Assembly (NCBI GenBank): GCA_013150915.1
Contig: JAADJE010000084.1
Location: 1 to 64,000, forward strand
DNA from: Gammaproteobacteria bacterium
Lineage (GTDB): Bacteria > Pseudomonadota > Gammaproteobacteria > BMS3Bbin11
Length of the DNA: 64,000 nt
Direction of reading: 5' to 3'
Below, piece after piece: positions 55,761 to 64,000 of the stretch (the first letter of the stretch is position 1; each line of letters starts with the position of its first letter). Position numbers and translations under genes: made by a program. The notes beneath the pieces are model-generated. The model did no database searches and was not told where the DNA came from. It was given only the letters and a program-made list of their open reading frames with translations.

Positions 55761-55976
55761 ATGCACAATTCTACTCGTGAGCAGGCGAATACCACAACAA
55801 CAAAACCGTCCATACGCGTTCATTCTATCACCCAAAATGATCTACCCCTGTGCTGCCCGCTACCCAGCGCCAGCCAGTGGAATGCCCATCCCCGTGTCTT
55901 TCTGAGACTGGATGAGGAGGGCAGGGCCACCTGCCCTTATTGCAGTATGGTCTATGTCCTGCAGCAGGAAGACTAA
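55761..55976 (+). CDS. Small zinc-ribbon protein (zf-CHCC family)
   Basis: 71 residues. Metal ligands are CCPLP (about 32-36), HPRVFLRL (His near 48) and CPYCSMVY (about 61-68). This CHCC zinc-finger domain is common as a small gene beside ilvE and LPS genes in gammaproteobacteria, and the same fold occurs in the NDUFS6 subunit of complex I. Its function here is not established. AGGAG precedes the ATG, and the gene ends 13 bases before waaF. Confidence 0.85.
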   Translation: MHNSTREQANTTTTKPSIRVHSITQNDLPLCCPLPSASQWNAHPRVFLRLDEEGRATCPYCSMVYVLQQED

Positions 55977-55989
55977 AGAGCCGCTCTAC

Positions 55990-57023
55990 GTGACCACCCA
56001 ATACCGGATCCTTGTCATCGGACCATCCTGGATTGGCGACATGATGATGGCACAATCTCTTTTTATGCTACTAAAAAAGAACAACCCTGATTGCCACATT
56101 GATGTCCTCGCCCCTGGCTGGTCACTGCCACTGCTTGCACATATGCCGGAGGTGTCCGGGGCAATATCATCGCCGTTTCAACACGGTGAAATGGCTTTCT
56201 ACCAACGTTATCGGCTGGGAAAATCACTCCGCGTCCATCATTATGACCAGACGATAATTTTACCGAATTCAATGAAGTCCGCACTGATCCCTTACTGGGC
56301 GCGTATTCCTCTTCGTACGGGTTTTGTTGGAGAAATGCGCTATGGTCTGGTCAACGACACCAGAAAACTAGACAAAGCAAGCTTGCCCAAAACAGTCATG
56401 CAATTTACTTCTCTGGGCCTTCCTGCCAGACAAGCACTGCCAGACAATATACCCATACCGCGTTTAGCAAGCAATGAACTCGATATTTCTGCCAGTCTCA
56501 ATGCATTAAACCTGGCGGATGCGGAGACCCCAGTTCTTGGATTGTGCCCCGGTGCGGAATTTGGCCCGGCAAAACAGTGGCCCGCCCGCCACCTGGCAAC
56601 CCTTGCAAATGACCGTCTTGATCAGGGCTGGCAGGTCTGGCTACTGGGTTCAAATAATGATCTGGACGTCTGCAGCGACATCAATACCTCGACCAGGGCT
56701 GTAAAAACCTGGCATGCAAAACAGAGCTGGGACAGGTGATTGATTTAATGTCTCGGGCAACGGCTATCGTCTCCAATGACTCGGGACTGATGCATATTGC
56801 TGCTGCACTGAATAAGCCCCTGGTGGCTATCTATGGCTCATCAGACCCAGACTTTACGCCGCCCTTGTCCGATAAGGTAAAAATTCTAAGCCTGCATCTT
56901 TCCTGTTCCCCCTGTTTTAAAAGGAAATGCCCGCTGGGTCACCTCGATTGCCTGAATAAGCTGGAACCGGAAAGGGTGGCCAGGGCAATTGACTCATTGT
57001 TGGAAGAAGAAAATAATGGCTGA
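55990..57023 (+). pseudogene. waaF: LPS heptosyltransferase II (waaF) split by a frameshift
   Basis: From GTG 55990 the first part reads TTQYRILVIGPSWIGDMM and continues as a normal WaaF N-terminus and GT9 domain (KSALIPYWARIPLRTGF). It stops at 56739. The second part, in another frame from about 56708, reads NLACKTELGQVIDLMSRA and carries the family's conserved NDSGLMHIAAALNKP and the SSDPDFTPPLS region. One extra A in the A5 tract at 56703..56707 would restore VKNLACKTELGQ. WaaF adds the second heptose to LPS inner core. The break may be a real mutation, a sequencing error or ribosomal slippage; see findings. Confidence 0.8.
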
Positions 57024-57708
57024 CTGGCAGACTATTCCCCTTGAGGAAATTCGGCAACATGTTACGGCCACCCATCGTAAAGCACACGGTTCCAGGCCCG
57101 ATGTGCTACAAATAAATATTGGGGGCGATGAAGCAGTACTAAAAGATTATACTCATAGCGATACCTGGTTCAGACGTTTACTGGCCCCTTTACTGGTCAT
57201 TCGGGAGCTTCGTTCCCTTAAAAAGCTCAATACTGTCGCAGGCGTACCTCGCCTGTATCATGTCTATAATCGACATACCTTTCTTATTGAATCCATTCGC
57301 TGTACCCCCGCCAGTCAAATACAAAAAGGGGTGTTGGCCAATGACTTTTTTGAACGCATGGTTTCAACGCTTGATGAGATTCACGAAAGGGGGGTGGCCC
57401 ATTGTGATCTTCGTAGCGCCGCAAATACCCTGGTAACCGAAGACCACCAGCCCTGGCTGGTTGATTTTGTTGCCAGTATTCACCAAAGCAGTCACTGGAA
57501 TATAATCGGACGCTGGATATTCGAGCAATTTGTTGATGCTGATTATGGTGCAGTGCTAAAACTCAAAAAACGCCTTGCACCACAACTGTTGACTAGCGAT
57601 GAACGGGAACGGCTTGAACACCCTCGATCAGTGGTTGAACGAGTAGGGAGAAAAATGGGTCGGTCCGTGCGGTTTATTACCAGGAATCTTTTTCCCAGTA
57701 AGAAATAG
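57016..57708 (+). CDS. Kdo-kinase-like / LPS kinase-family protein
   Basis: 230 residues from ATG 57016 (MADWQTIPLEEI), overlapping the waaF stop by eight bases; the longer frame from 56989 starts inside waaF. It has a minimal kinase fold with the catalytic loop GVAHCDLRSAANTLV and DFVAS following (the HxDLRxxxN and DF positions of the lipopolysaccharide-kinase family, PF06293). The N-terminal nucleotide loop is degenerate. It probably phosphorylates an inner-core sugar such as Kdo or heptose. Overlap with waaF supports coupled LPS roles. Confidence 0.75.
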   Translation: MADWQTIPLEEIRQHVTATHRKAHGSRPDVLQINIGGDEAVLKDYTHSDTWFRRLLAPLLVIRELRSLKKLNTVAGVPRLYHVYNRHTFLIESIRCTPASQIQKGVLANDFFERMVSTLDEIHERGVAHCDLRSAANTLVTEDHQPWLVDFVASIHQSSHWNIIGRWIFEQFVDADYGAVLKLKKRLAPQLLTSDERERLEHPRSVVERVGRKMGRSVRFITRNLFPSKK

Positions 57709-57767
57709 TATTTCAATAACGGGTGCCATCGATACTTGTAAGAAAAAACAAAAGAACTAAAAACTGT

Positions 57768-57885
57768 TTTCTCTCGCTGGGCTCGCAAAGTACGCAGGAA
57801 AGTCAACATAATAAAACATCTAAGGAAAATCTGAAGAAAAAGAAGATGTTGATCTCCCTGCGTACTTAGCGAATCCTGTGAGAAA
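57768..57885. repeat. Long imperfect inverted repeat between the kinase gene and mnmE
   Basis: 57768..57798 (TTTCTCTCGC...TACGCAGG) and 57857..57885 (CCTGCGTACTTAGCGAATCC...) are inverted copies over about 30 bp with several mismatches, around a 58-bp purine-rich spacer. It is in the convergent gap after the kinase gene and could be a dispersed repeat or terminator-like hairpin for both strands. Confidence 0.6.
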
Positions 57886-57925
57886 ATAAGAGATAGGCGT
57901 TGCCGCCCTTGTTATGGGGTGTTAT

Positions 57926-59281
57926 TTATTTTCCAATACAAAATGAACTGAATATTTTTCCAAGCAGATCTTCACTGCCAAATTCACCGGTGATCTCATT
58001 CAATGAATTCTGTGCCCGTCGACAGTCTTCTGCAAACAACTCCAGTTGTACCGATGCTGAAATGTGCCTGCCTGCATCTTGTAATGAAACATCCGCTTTT
58101 TGCAGGGCCTCAACGTGCCTGCGCCGGGCAGTATAAACACCTTCGCTCAGGGTATCTGACGACGTGATTTCTTTCAGGTGTCGATAGAGCAAATCGAGTC
58201 CGGCGCCTGATTTTATAGATAACAAAATTTCGACCCATCGTTCCCGATATTTTATTTCTGGCTCTCTGTTCTGTAGATCTATCTTGTTTCTAATAATTGT
58301 CACGGGAATATCATGTTCAAGGTATGACATCAGGGCATTCCTGGATGCTTCTGAGTAATCTGCCTCGTCAATTATCAGCAAAACCCTGTCTGCACTTTCC
58401 AGTTCATTTTTTGTTCGTCTGATACCCTCTGATTCTATCGTATCTGATGCCTGTCTAAGGCCCGCTGTATCAGAGATGTCTATCACGATCCCATCAAGAT
58501 CTATTCGGTCCCGAATGATGTCTCGTGTCGTGCCTGGCTGCTCGCTGACAATGGCCGTATCATTTTTTGTCAGCACGTTGAGTAAGCTTGATTTTCCTGC
58601 ATTTGGCCTGCCTACAAGTACCAGGTGAAAACCATCCCTTAATAAACTGCCGTTTCGTGCAAAACGCAGCAACGGTTTGATTTTCTCTTGCACAGATAAA
58701 AGTCTCTGTTCAACCTCCTTAACCGGAAGCTCGTCGATTTCCTCATCTGGAAAGTCTAAACAGGCTTCTGCCAGCATTCGTAGATGTATAAGACCTTCTA
58801 AGAGCGCGTATATTTCTTTAGAGAAATCACCCTGTAAGGAACGCATGGCACCGCGCACAGCAGAACGCGTCTGTCCTTCGATTAGATCAGCAATTGCTTC
58901 CGCCTGGCTAAGGTCAATCTTACCGTTTAAAAATGCACGTTCTGAAAACTCGCCTGCCCTTGCCTGACGGCATCCAAGCGAAAGAATATGCTCAAGCAGC
59001 ATATCTTGTAACACCATCCCTCCATGTCCCTGCACCTCAAGAACGTCTTCGCCGGTAAAGGAATTTGGTGCGGGAAAGAATATCAGCAATACCCGATCAA
59101 TCAGACGCTGTTGCTGATCATAAATTTTGACCAGTGTTGCCTTGCGAGGCTCCAGCTTCCCAGCAAATAACTGCCGCTGGATATCACAGACAGCAGGACC
59201 TGACAGTCGGATTATCCCGATGCCCGCATTGCCACGTGCTGTGGCAATGGCGGCGATGGTGTCAGAGTTACCTGTTGTCAA
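57926..59281 (-). CDS. mnmE: tRNA uridine-5-carboxymethylaminomethyl modification GTPase MnmE
   Basis: 451 residues. N-terminal formyl-tetrahydrofolate-binding domain (starts ATARGNAGIGIIRLSG), helical middle, and an inserted G domain with GRPNAGKSS (about 226-234), DTAGLR and the NKID motif. It ends with FCIGK, the conserved C-terminal Cys motif. With MnmG it modifies the wobble uridine of several tRNAs. It lies after yidC on the same strand with a 23-base gap, part of the classical rpmH-rnpA-yidD-yidC-mnmE run. Confidence 0.97.
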   Translation of the reverse strand: MTTGNSDTIAAIATARGNAGIGIIRLSGPAVCDIQRQLFAGKLEPRKATLVKIYDQQQRLIDRVLLIFFPAPNSFTGEDVLEVQGHGGMVLQDMLLEHILSLGCRQARAGEFSERAFLNGKIDLSQAEAIADLIEGQTRSAVRGAMRSLQGDFSKEIYALLEGLIHLRMLAEACLDFPDEEIDELPVKEVEQRLLSVQEKIKPLLRFARNGSLLRDGFHLVLVGRPNAGKSSLLNVLTKNDTAIVSEQPGTTRDIIRDRIDLDGIVIDISDTAGLRQASDTIESEGIRRTKNELESADRVLLIIDEADYSEASRNALMSYLEHDIPVTIIRNKIDLQNREPEIKYRERWVEILLSIKSGAGLDLLYRHLKEITSSDTLSEGVYTARRRHVEALQKADVSLQDAGRHISASVQLELFAEDCRRAQNSLNEITGEFGSEDLLGKIFSSFCIGK

Positions 59282-59304
59282 CGAAACGAGTCAAGGGGAG
59301 GGGC

Positions 59305-60969
59305 CTAAACACCCATTTTTTTGTTAATCGTATATTGCTGGGCGATCGTCAACAAATTGTTTACGGTCCAGTACAATACCAGGCCCGACGGGAAAAACAG
59401 GAAGAAGAAAGTAAAGACAATTGGCATCGCCATCATAATCTTCTTCTGCAGGGGATCCATCGCAACAGCACTGAGCAGTTGTTGCCCCAGCATGGATGCT
59501 CCCATCAGTATTGGCAGGACAAAATAAGGGTCCGGTGCTGACAGATCCTTGATCCAGAAAATCCAGGGGGCCTGGCGTAACTCGACGCTCTCCAGCAGGG
59601 CCCAGTACAGGGCAATAAAAACAGGGATCTGAATCAGTACTGGCAGACAGCCACCCAGAGGGTTTATCTTTTCCTCCTTATACAGCTTCATCATTGCTTG
59701 ATTCAGCTTCTGCTTGTCATCACTAAAACGCTCTTTCAGGGTTTTTATCCTGGGCGTCATTTTCCGCATGTTGGCCATTGATTTATGGCTGGCAGCAGAA
59801 AGTGGATAAAACATGAGCTTAATCAGAATGGTCAGAATAATAATTGCCCAGCCCCAGTTACCCACCACTAGATGGATCTTGTCGAGTAACCAGTAAAGGG
59901 GTGACGAAATAGGCGTTAACCAGCCATAATCTACGGTAAGCTCCAGGCCCGGAGCCGCCTTAGCGAGCCTTCTTGTTTCTTTTGGTCCTATGTATATGCG
60001 GGTTGAAAGCTCCCCGGCCGCACCAGGCTGTATGCTTAATGGCTCCAGCGTCTTATATCCAATAAAATATCGGCTGCCGTCTAATTCATTGGTAAATATT
60101 TCATAGTCCCCGTCATCTTCAAGCAACCAGGCACCGACAAAGTAGTGTTGCAACATACCTACCCAGCCATTTGTTGTCAGAATAGACAGGTCCTCATCCT
60201 GCATGTCTGAAAATTTGATTTTTCTGTACTTGTCCTGCTTGTTATAGATTGCTCCACCTGTATAGCTTGGTACCATTCCCGCTGGATTAAATGTCTTCTT
60301 GCCTTTATTCTGCGACCTCAGAAATTGATGGTATTGAAAACCATTCCAAATCGTTGAACTCCTGTTAAACACCTTGAATATTATGTCTACTGTGTAGCTG
60401 TTGCGATGAAACCTGTAGATCTTCTTGTAGCTAATGCCGTCCGGTGAATTCCAGACAAACTCGACGTCCAGTGTGTCCTGCCCATCGGGCAGACGGTACG
60501 ATTTTTTTGACACCGTAAACAGTGTTTTGTGGGTTGGGAATTCTCTTCCTTGCACAAGTAACCCACCCTGTGTTGTATAAATATCTTTTCCGGCATCATT
60601 CATAAGCTGAAACAGCTCATCGGGATGATTTATATCAACAGTGTATTTTCTCAGCCATACTTTATTGAAACCAGCCCCATAGGTATTTAGCTCAACCTTA
60701 AGGAGATCGGTTTCGATTGTTACCGCTTCACCGGAACGTACAGGATTCGACAATAATTCTGTTTTAGGGGTTCCCTGTGCCGACACAGAGACGTCAGAGC
60801 CTGTCTTTGGTGTAGCTGGAATGGCTCCCTTATCAACAACCTTGTCGGTGACTGTTTTCTGTTTTTCCTGTGCCGGCTGTTGTGGTGTACTGTATTCTAC
60901 CCATGACTGCCAAAGTATTAAGGAAAGAAGGCCCAGTACCACAAAAAGTATTAATCTTTGATTATCCAT
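59305..60969 (-). CDS. yidC: Membrane protein insertase YidC (Oxa1 family)
   Basis: 554 residues. First membrane segment near the N-terminus ([18 protein letters not shown]), a large periplasmic P1 domain (about 45-340), then five helices of the Oxa1-type core from about 350, with the conserved [20 protein letters not shown]. It inserts inner-membrane proteins on its own and with SecYEG. Start overlaps the end of yidD by 8 bases. The P1 domain marks it as the Gram-negative long form. Confidence 0.97.
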   Translation of the reverse strand: MDNQRLILFVVLGLLSLILWQSWVEYSTPQQPAQEKQKTVTDKVVDKGAIPATPKTGSDVSVSAQGTPKTELLSNPVRSGEAVTIETDLLKVELNTYGAGFNKVWLRKYTVDINHPDELFQLMNDAGKDIYTTQGGLLVQGREFPTHKTLFTVSKKSYRLPDGQDTLDVEFVWNSPDGISYKKIYRFHRNSYTVDIIFKVFNRSSTIWNGFQYHQFLRSQNKGKKTFNPAGMVPSYTGGAIYNKQDKYRKIKFSDMQDEDLSILTTNGWVGMLQHYFVGAWLLEDDGDYEIFTNELDGSRYFIGYKTLEPLSIQPGAAGELSTRIYIGPKETRRLAKAAPGLELTVDYGWLTPISSPLYWLLDKIHLVVGNWGWAIIILTILIKLMFYPLSAASHKSMANMRKMTPRIKTLKERFSDDKQKLNQAMMKLYKEEKINPLGGCLPVLIQIPVFIALYWALLESVELRQAPWIFWIKDLSAPDPYFVLPILMGASMLGQQLLSAVAMDPLQKKIMMAMPIVFTFFFLFFPSGLVLYWTVNNLLTIAQQYTINKKMGV

Positions 60970-61207
60970 CTACATGTTCCTTGTGCTTACAGGGCACATA
61001 ATCCAGGCCACCTTCATTCCACGGGTTGCAGCGGAAGACCCGTTGTATTGACATCCAGCCGCCCCGAAGAACGCCGTATTCCGCTATTGCCGTTGCAGCA
61101 TATTCCGAACATGTGGGGTAAAAACGGCAGTGTTGGCCTAATAACGGGCTGATCCAGCGCTTATAAAACCTCAGTATACTTACAGGAATGTTACTCATCC
61201 GAACCAT
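60962..61207 (-). CDS. yidD: Membrane protein insertion efficiency factor YidD
   Basis: 81 residues. Contains the family's hallmark: three conserved cysteines in [14 protein letters not shown] and the [10 protein letters not shown] region, with a basic amphipathic N-terminus ([14 protein letters not shown]). It assists membrane insertion with YidC. MSNIPVSI at 61198 is an alternative start. Its 3' end overlaps the yidC start, so the genes are coupled. Confidence 0.95.
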   Translation of the reverse strand: MVRMSNIPVSILRFYKRWISPLLGQHCRFYPTCSEYAATAIAEYGVLRGGWMSIQRVFRCNPWNEGGLDYVPCKHKEHVDG

Positions 61208-61209
61208 AA

Positions 61210-61560
61210 TTAGTACACATTGTCTGAATTTTTCCGCCAGTATGATTCAAGTGATGAGCGTAGAGTGAGCCGATCGATTCCTGCGGCCGCATTTTTTGCA
61301 ACAACCACAAAATCGAGACCCTTGAGTAAATTTTTCTTACGTCTGAATGATTCCCGTATCTGTCTTTTAATCTGATTTCTCACAACGGCCCTTGGTGACA
61401 CTTTACGGGAGACGACAACCCCCACTCTTGCCGTTTCAAGTTCGTTTGGGCAAACGATAACTAGAAAATATTTTCCATGGTGTCGCAGGCCTTTTTTGAA
61501 CACGTGTTCATAATCGGCTTTCTCCAGCAGTCTGCTGGTTTTTTTTAAAGCCTCTGACAC
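61210..61560 (-). CDS. rnpA: Ribonuclease P protein component
   Basis: 116 residues. Basic alpha/beta protein that helps the catalytic RNA process tRNA 5' ends. The RNR motif region reads [16 protein letters not shown]; Gln replaces the usual Arg in RNR. GTG start at 61560, in the conserved position for family members. It lies 15 bases after rpmH and ends two bases before yidD starts, making a tight operon. Confidence 0.95.
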   Translation of the reverse strand: MSEALKKTSRLLEKADYEHVFKKGLRHHGKYFLVIVCPNELETARVGVVVSRKVSPRAVVRNQIKRQIRESFRRKKNLLKGLDFVVVAKNAAAGIDRLTLRSSLESYWRKNSDNVY

Positions 61561-61575
61561 GAAAAGGCTTAAATG

Positions 61576-61710
61576 TCAGGCGCTTAGTGAAGCACGGCCT
61601 CTAGCGCGTCGAGCATTGATAATTGCTCGACCACTACGGGTTTTCATTCTTGCGCGAAAACCGTGACGACGTTTACGTTTTAACACACTGGGTTGAAATG
61701 TTCTTTTCAT
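61576..61710 (-). CDS. rpmH: 50S ribosomal protein L34
   Basis: 44 residues, [20 protein letters not shown] and so on to RASLSA, the complete small basic L34. ATG at 61710, stop at 61576. It is the first gene of the rpmH-rnpA-yidD-yidC-mnmE run and faces away from dnaA. Highly conserved in length and sequence; too short to catch an unguided eye. Confidence 0.97.
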   Translation of the reverse strand: MKRTFQPSVLKRKRRHGFRARMKTRSGRAIINARRARGRASLSA

Positions 61711-62010
61711 GGTCTCGTCTTCGATATGTACCCCGAAAAACTTTTTCAGGCCACAGCCAGCAAAGAAGTTCGGTCAAAATGTAAAAGGGCGGAAAATGTA
61801 CTTTTTGTTGGCTTTCATGTCAACCTGTATTTGGCTTTTCCGAAAAATCAGCCCCTGGAAAGATAAGTGCTTTTACCTGTGGATAACTATAATTCTATTG
61901 GTTAAACTAGTAGGCCGCACATGCTGGTATTTTCTAAACATGCTGCAACGCTTAAATAATACATAATAATATAACTATATGATTATATTATATAAAACCA
62001 GGGAACTACT
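61711..62010. promoter_or_regulatory. Divergent rpmH-dnaA intergenic region with DnaA box
   Basis: 300 bases without a gene. TGTGGATAA at 61878..61886 is a perfect DnaA box (reverse complement TTATCCACA). The part from about 61950 to 61995 is very AT-rich (ATATAACTATATGATTATAT) and precedes dnaA. It should hold the divergent promoters and perhaps part of the origin. One perfect box alone does not define an origin. Confidence 0.5.
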
Positions 62011-63366
62011 TTGCCTAGAAAAAGCTTATGGAATGACTGTCTGTCGCACCTGGAAGGAGAGCTGTCCAGTAACCACTTTAATACCTGGATCCGTCCCCTA
62101 CAGGCTGAAAAGGATCACAACAAATTATCCTTACTGGCACCAAATCGTTTTGTCAAGGACTGGGTAGAGACGCACTACCTGGATCGTATCACAGAAATTG
62201 CCAGTTCTGTTGGCAATACCGATTTTATTGTTAATCTGAAAATCGGCAGTAAACATGTCATAAATGCTGATCGACCAATAGAAAAAAAAACGTTCGGCAA
62301 TGGTGCGCGGAATAATGTCGGCAGAAAAAAAATATGGCAGGATTTCCCCACCGCCCTAAATCCAAAATTTACATTCCACAGCCATGTTGCTGGCAAATCC
62401 AATCAACTGGCACGTGCGGCCGCGTTACAGGTTGGTGAAAATCCAGGTCAAACGTATAATCCATTATTCATCTATGGCGGCTCTGGTGTCGGTAAAACAC
62501 ACCTGATGCAGTCTGCCGGAAATATGATCCTCCAGCAAAAACCCACCGCAACGGTTGCTTATGTGCGGTCAGAATTTTTTGTTCAAGGGTTTGTTAAGGC
62601 CCTGCAACATGGAACCATTGCAGATTTTAAACTCCACTATCGTTCTGTAGATGCCTTGCTAATTGATGATATTCATTTTTTTGCACGTAAAAATCAATCC
62701 CAGGAAGAGTTTTTCCATACCTTTAACTCCCTGTTGGATCTGAACCATCAGATTGTTATGACCAGCGATAGAATGCCGCAGGAAATTGAAGGGCTGGAAG
62801 AGCGCCTGGTTTCCCGATTCGGATCCGGCCTGACTGTTCCCATTGAGCCACCCGAACTTGAAACCAGAGTGGCGATTCTAATCACCAAAGCAGCAGAAAT
62901 GGGGATCAACCTGGCACAGGAAGTTGCCTTTTTTATTGCAAGACAAATTCGCTCTAATGTTCGTGAGCTTGAAGGGGGCCTGAACCGAATAGTTGCCAGT
63001 ATGCGCTTCACAGGCCGTGAGATTGACCTCGACCTGGCAAAAGAGGCCCTCAAGGACATCGTCGGTTTTCAACAACGCATGATTAGCCTGGAAAACATAC
63101 AGAAAACGGTTGCCGATTATTACAAGATCAGGGTCTCAGATATTCGATCAAAAAAACGGACCCGGAATATTACACGGCCCAGACAGATCGCAATGACCCT
63201 GTCAAAAGAATTAACAAACCATTCATTACCCGAGATTGGAGACGCTTTTGGCGGTAGAGACCATACAACGGTCATCCATGCCTGCAAAAAAGTGAAAGAG
63301 CTGACTGATGATATACCTCAACTGAACGAGGATTATGAAAACCTGTTAAAAATTCTCAGTAGTTGA
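62011..63366 (+). CDS. dnaA: Chromosomal replication initiator DnaA
   Basis: 451 residues from TTG 62011 (MPRKSLWNDCLSHLE); AGGGA precedes it and the residues match the DnaA N-terminus. Domain III (AAA+) has Walker A GGSGVGKT (156-163) and Walker B LLIDDIHFF. Domain IV has the signature GGRDHTTVIHACKK near the C-terminus. It binds DnaA boxes at oriC and opens the duplex. DnaA uses a non-ATG start in many bacteria. DnaA-box-like sites lie both upstream and downstream of it. Confidence 0.98.
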   Translation: MPRKSLWNDCLSHLEGELSSNHFNTWIRPLQAEKDHNKLSLLAPNRFVKDWVETHYLDRITEIASSVGNTDFIVNLKIGSKHVINADRPIEKKTFGNGARNNVGRKKIWQDFPTALNPKFTFHSHVAGKSNQLARAAALQVGENPGQTYNPLFIYGGSGVGKTHLMQSAGNMILQQKPTATVAYVRSEFFVQGFVKALQHGTIADFKLHYRSVDALLIDDIHFFARKNQSQEEFFHTFNSLLDLNHQIVMTSDRMPQEIEGLEERLVSRFGSGLTVPIEPPELETRVAILITKAAEMGINLAQEVAFFIARQIRSNVRELEGGLNRIVASMRFTGREIDLDLAKEALKDIVGFQQRMISLENIQKTVADYYKIRVSDIRSKKRTRNITRPRQIAMTLSKELTNHSLPEIGDAFGGRDHTTVIHACKKVKELTDDIPQLNEDYENLLKILSS

Positions 63367-63575
63367 TGAATAAATTGGGGATAAATCAGAAATACGCTTA
63401 TGATTACATACTTATGCACATTAACACACATTGTTTCCCCGCTATACCAAGCCGTTATCAACAGGGATATATTTTTTATAACCAATTGAATTAATAGAGA
63501 AATTTTGGCTTTTGCACAATGATTCTATGACTAAACAGCAGTAGAAGTAATATATATATATAATAAGGTAATACT
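63367..63575. other. dnaA-dnaN intergenic region, candidate oriC
   Basis: 209 bases with several DnaA-box-like sites: TGGGGATAA (63376..63384, one mismatch), TTATGCACA (63412..63420), TTATCAACA (63455..63463) and TTTTGCACA (63510..63518). A run of TATATATATA follows at about 63550..63560 as a possible unwinding element. This is the layout of an origin between dnaA and dnaN. Confidence 0.6.
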
Positions 63576-64000
63576 ATGAAAATAACATTATCCAGAAGTG
63601 GGTTGCTCAAACCACTTACTTATGTAAGCAGTGTTGTAGAAAAGCGTCAAACATTACCCATACTATCAAATGTATTGCTGCAATTTGATGGTAAAAGCAG
63701 ACTAAACCTTACGGGTACTGATCTTGAAGTTGAAGTCATTACATATTGTGATCAAGCAACAGGCGAAGCGGGTGAATTATCAATCAATGCCAGAAAATTG
63801 TTTGATATTACTCGAGCGTTGCCTGAAGATTCAAAAATATCAATTTCCACAGAAGAAAATGGCAGAGCCGTAATTCGCTCTGGGAAAAGCCGGTTTACCG
63901 TTCAAACACTGCCCGTTGATGATTTTCCTAAAATCGAAACAGAACAATGGAGCCAGGTCTGGAAATTACCCGCCCGCACGTTTAAGCAAGCACTTACTCG
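63576..64000 (+). CDS. dnaN: DNA polymerase III beta clamp (partial, N-terminus)
   Basis: The first about 141 residues are in the window and the gene runs off the right edge. MKITLSRSGLLKPL and the later KRQTLPILSNVLLQ and TGTDLEVEV match the first domain of the sliding clamp. It tethers polymerase to DNA. AAGG precedes the ATG by about eight bases. Confidence 0.97.
   Translation, partial: MKITLSRSGLLKPLTYVSSVVEKRQTLPILSNVLLQFDGKSRLNLTGTDLEVEVITYCDQATGEAGELSINARKLFDITRALPEDSKISISTEENGRAVIRSGKSRFTVQTLPVDDFPKIETEQWSQVWKLPARTFKQALT

Noticed and set aside
1-64000. tRNA or rRNA genes
   Set aside because: No cloverleaf with a CCA-end pattern or rRNA motif was seen by eye, though a tool such as tRNAscan-SE was not available.

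Overview
This window is a chromosomal segment from a gammaproteobacterium. The evidence is the run rpmH-rnpA-yidD-yidC-mnmE facing away from dnaA-dnaN, the class-1B speD, a single-lipoyl aceE-aceF-lpd operon, the lpxA-type (Gram-negative) LPS gene waaF, glnE, prlC and an argS/SPOR/priA cluster. Two small c-type cytochromes and a glutathione reductase point to a respiring Gram-negative cell. I cannot name the genus. Base composition looks moderate, and dispersed repeats are common between genes. The right end of the window is the replication-origin region.

Layout. 0.4-13 kb: housekeeping genes mostly on the minus strand (cytochrome c, speD, SPOR protein, argS, priA, cytochrome c5, argF-argD, pyrC), with a fructosamine-kinase-like gene and a membrane-anchored thioredoxin-like gene on plus. 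13.4-21.2 kb, plus strand: pyruvate dehydrogenase (aceE-aceF-lpd), argG, gloA. 21.4-29.2 kb, plus strand: a complete phosphate-starvation module phoB-phoR-pstS-pstC-pstA-pstB-phoU, with Pho-box-like sites before phoB and pstS. 29.4-44.5 kb: an accessory surface-carbohydrate region. It holds an epimerase, a tightly coupled three-gene operon (YvcK/CofD-like protein fused to a GT2-like half, HAD phosphatase, nucleotidyltransferase), a GT-C membrane glycosyltransferase with a DPM-like partner, a subtilisin-type autotransporter, and a glpD-like/GT4/methyltransferase/metal-hydrolase operon. 44.6-51.6 kb: gor, prlC, a MotA-like/MotB-like membrane pair, a decayed methyltransferase and a flavin-binding-type protein. 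51.9-57.7 kb: glnE, ilvE, a zinc-ribbon gene, a frameshifted waaF and a Kdo-kinase-like gene. 57.9-64 kb: mnmE, yidC, yidD, rnpA, rpmH, then dnaA and the start of dnaN around likely oriC sequences.

The most unusual signals are these. (1) A family of about 160-bp repeats with terminal inverted repeats (three full copies at 9583, 46226 and 49607, and a partial copy at 23465). They share a central hairpin whose stem bases differ between copies but keep pairing. The copies sit flush against genes and supply a stop codon or a ribosome-binding site. (2) The YvcK/CofD-GT2 fusion operon, where the GT2-like half appears to have lost its Asp-x-Asp motif. (3) An orphan MotA/MotB-like motor pair with a long coiled coil and no known effector or peptidoglycan-binding domain. 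(4) Gene decay: waaF is split by a one-base shift in an A tract, and a methyltransferase has lost its middle.

No tRNA, rRNA, CRISPR array or intact insertion sequence was recognised.
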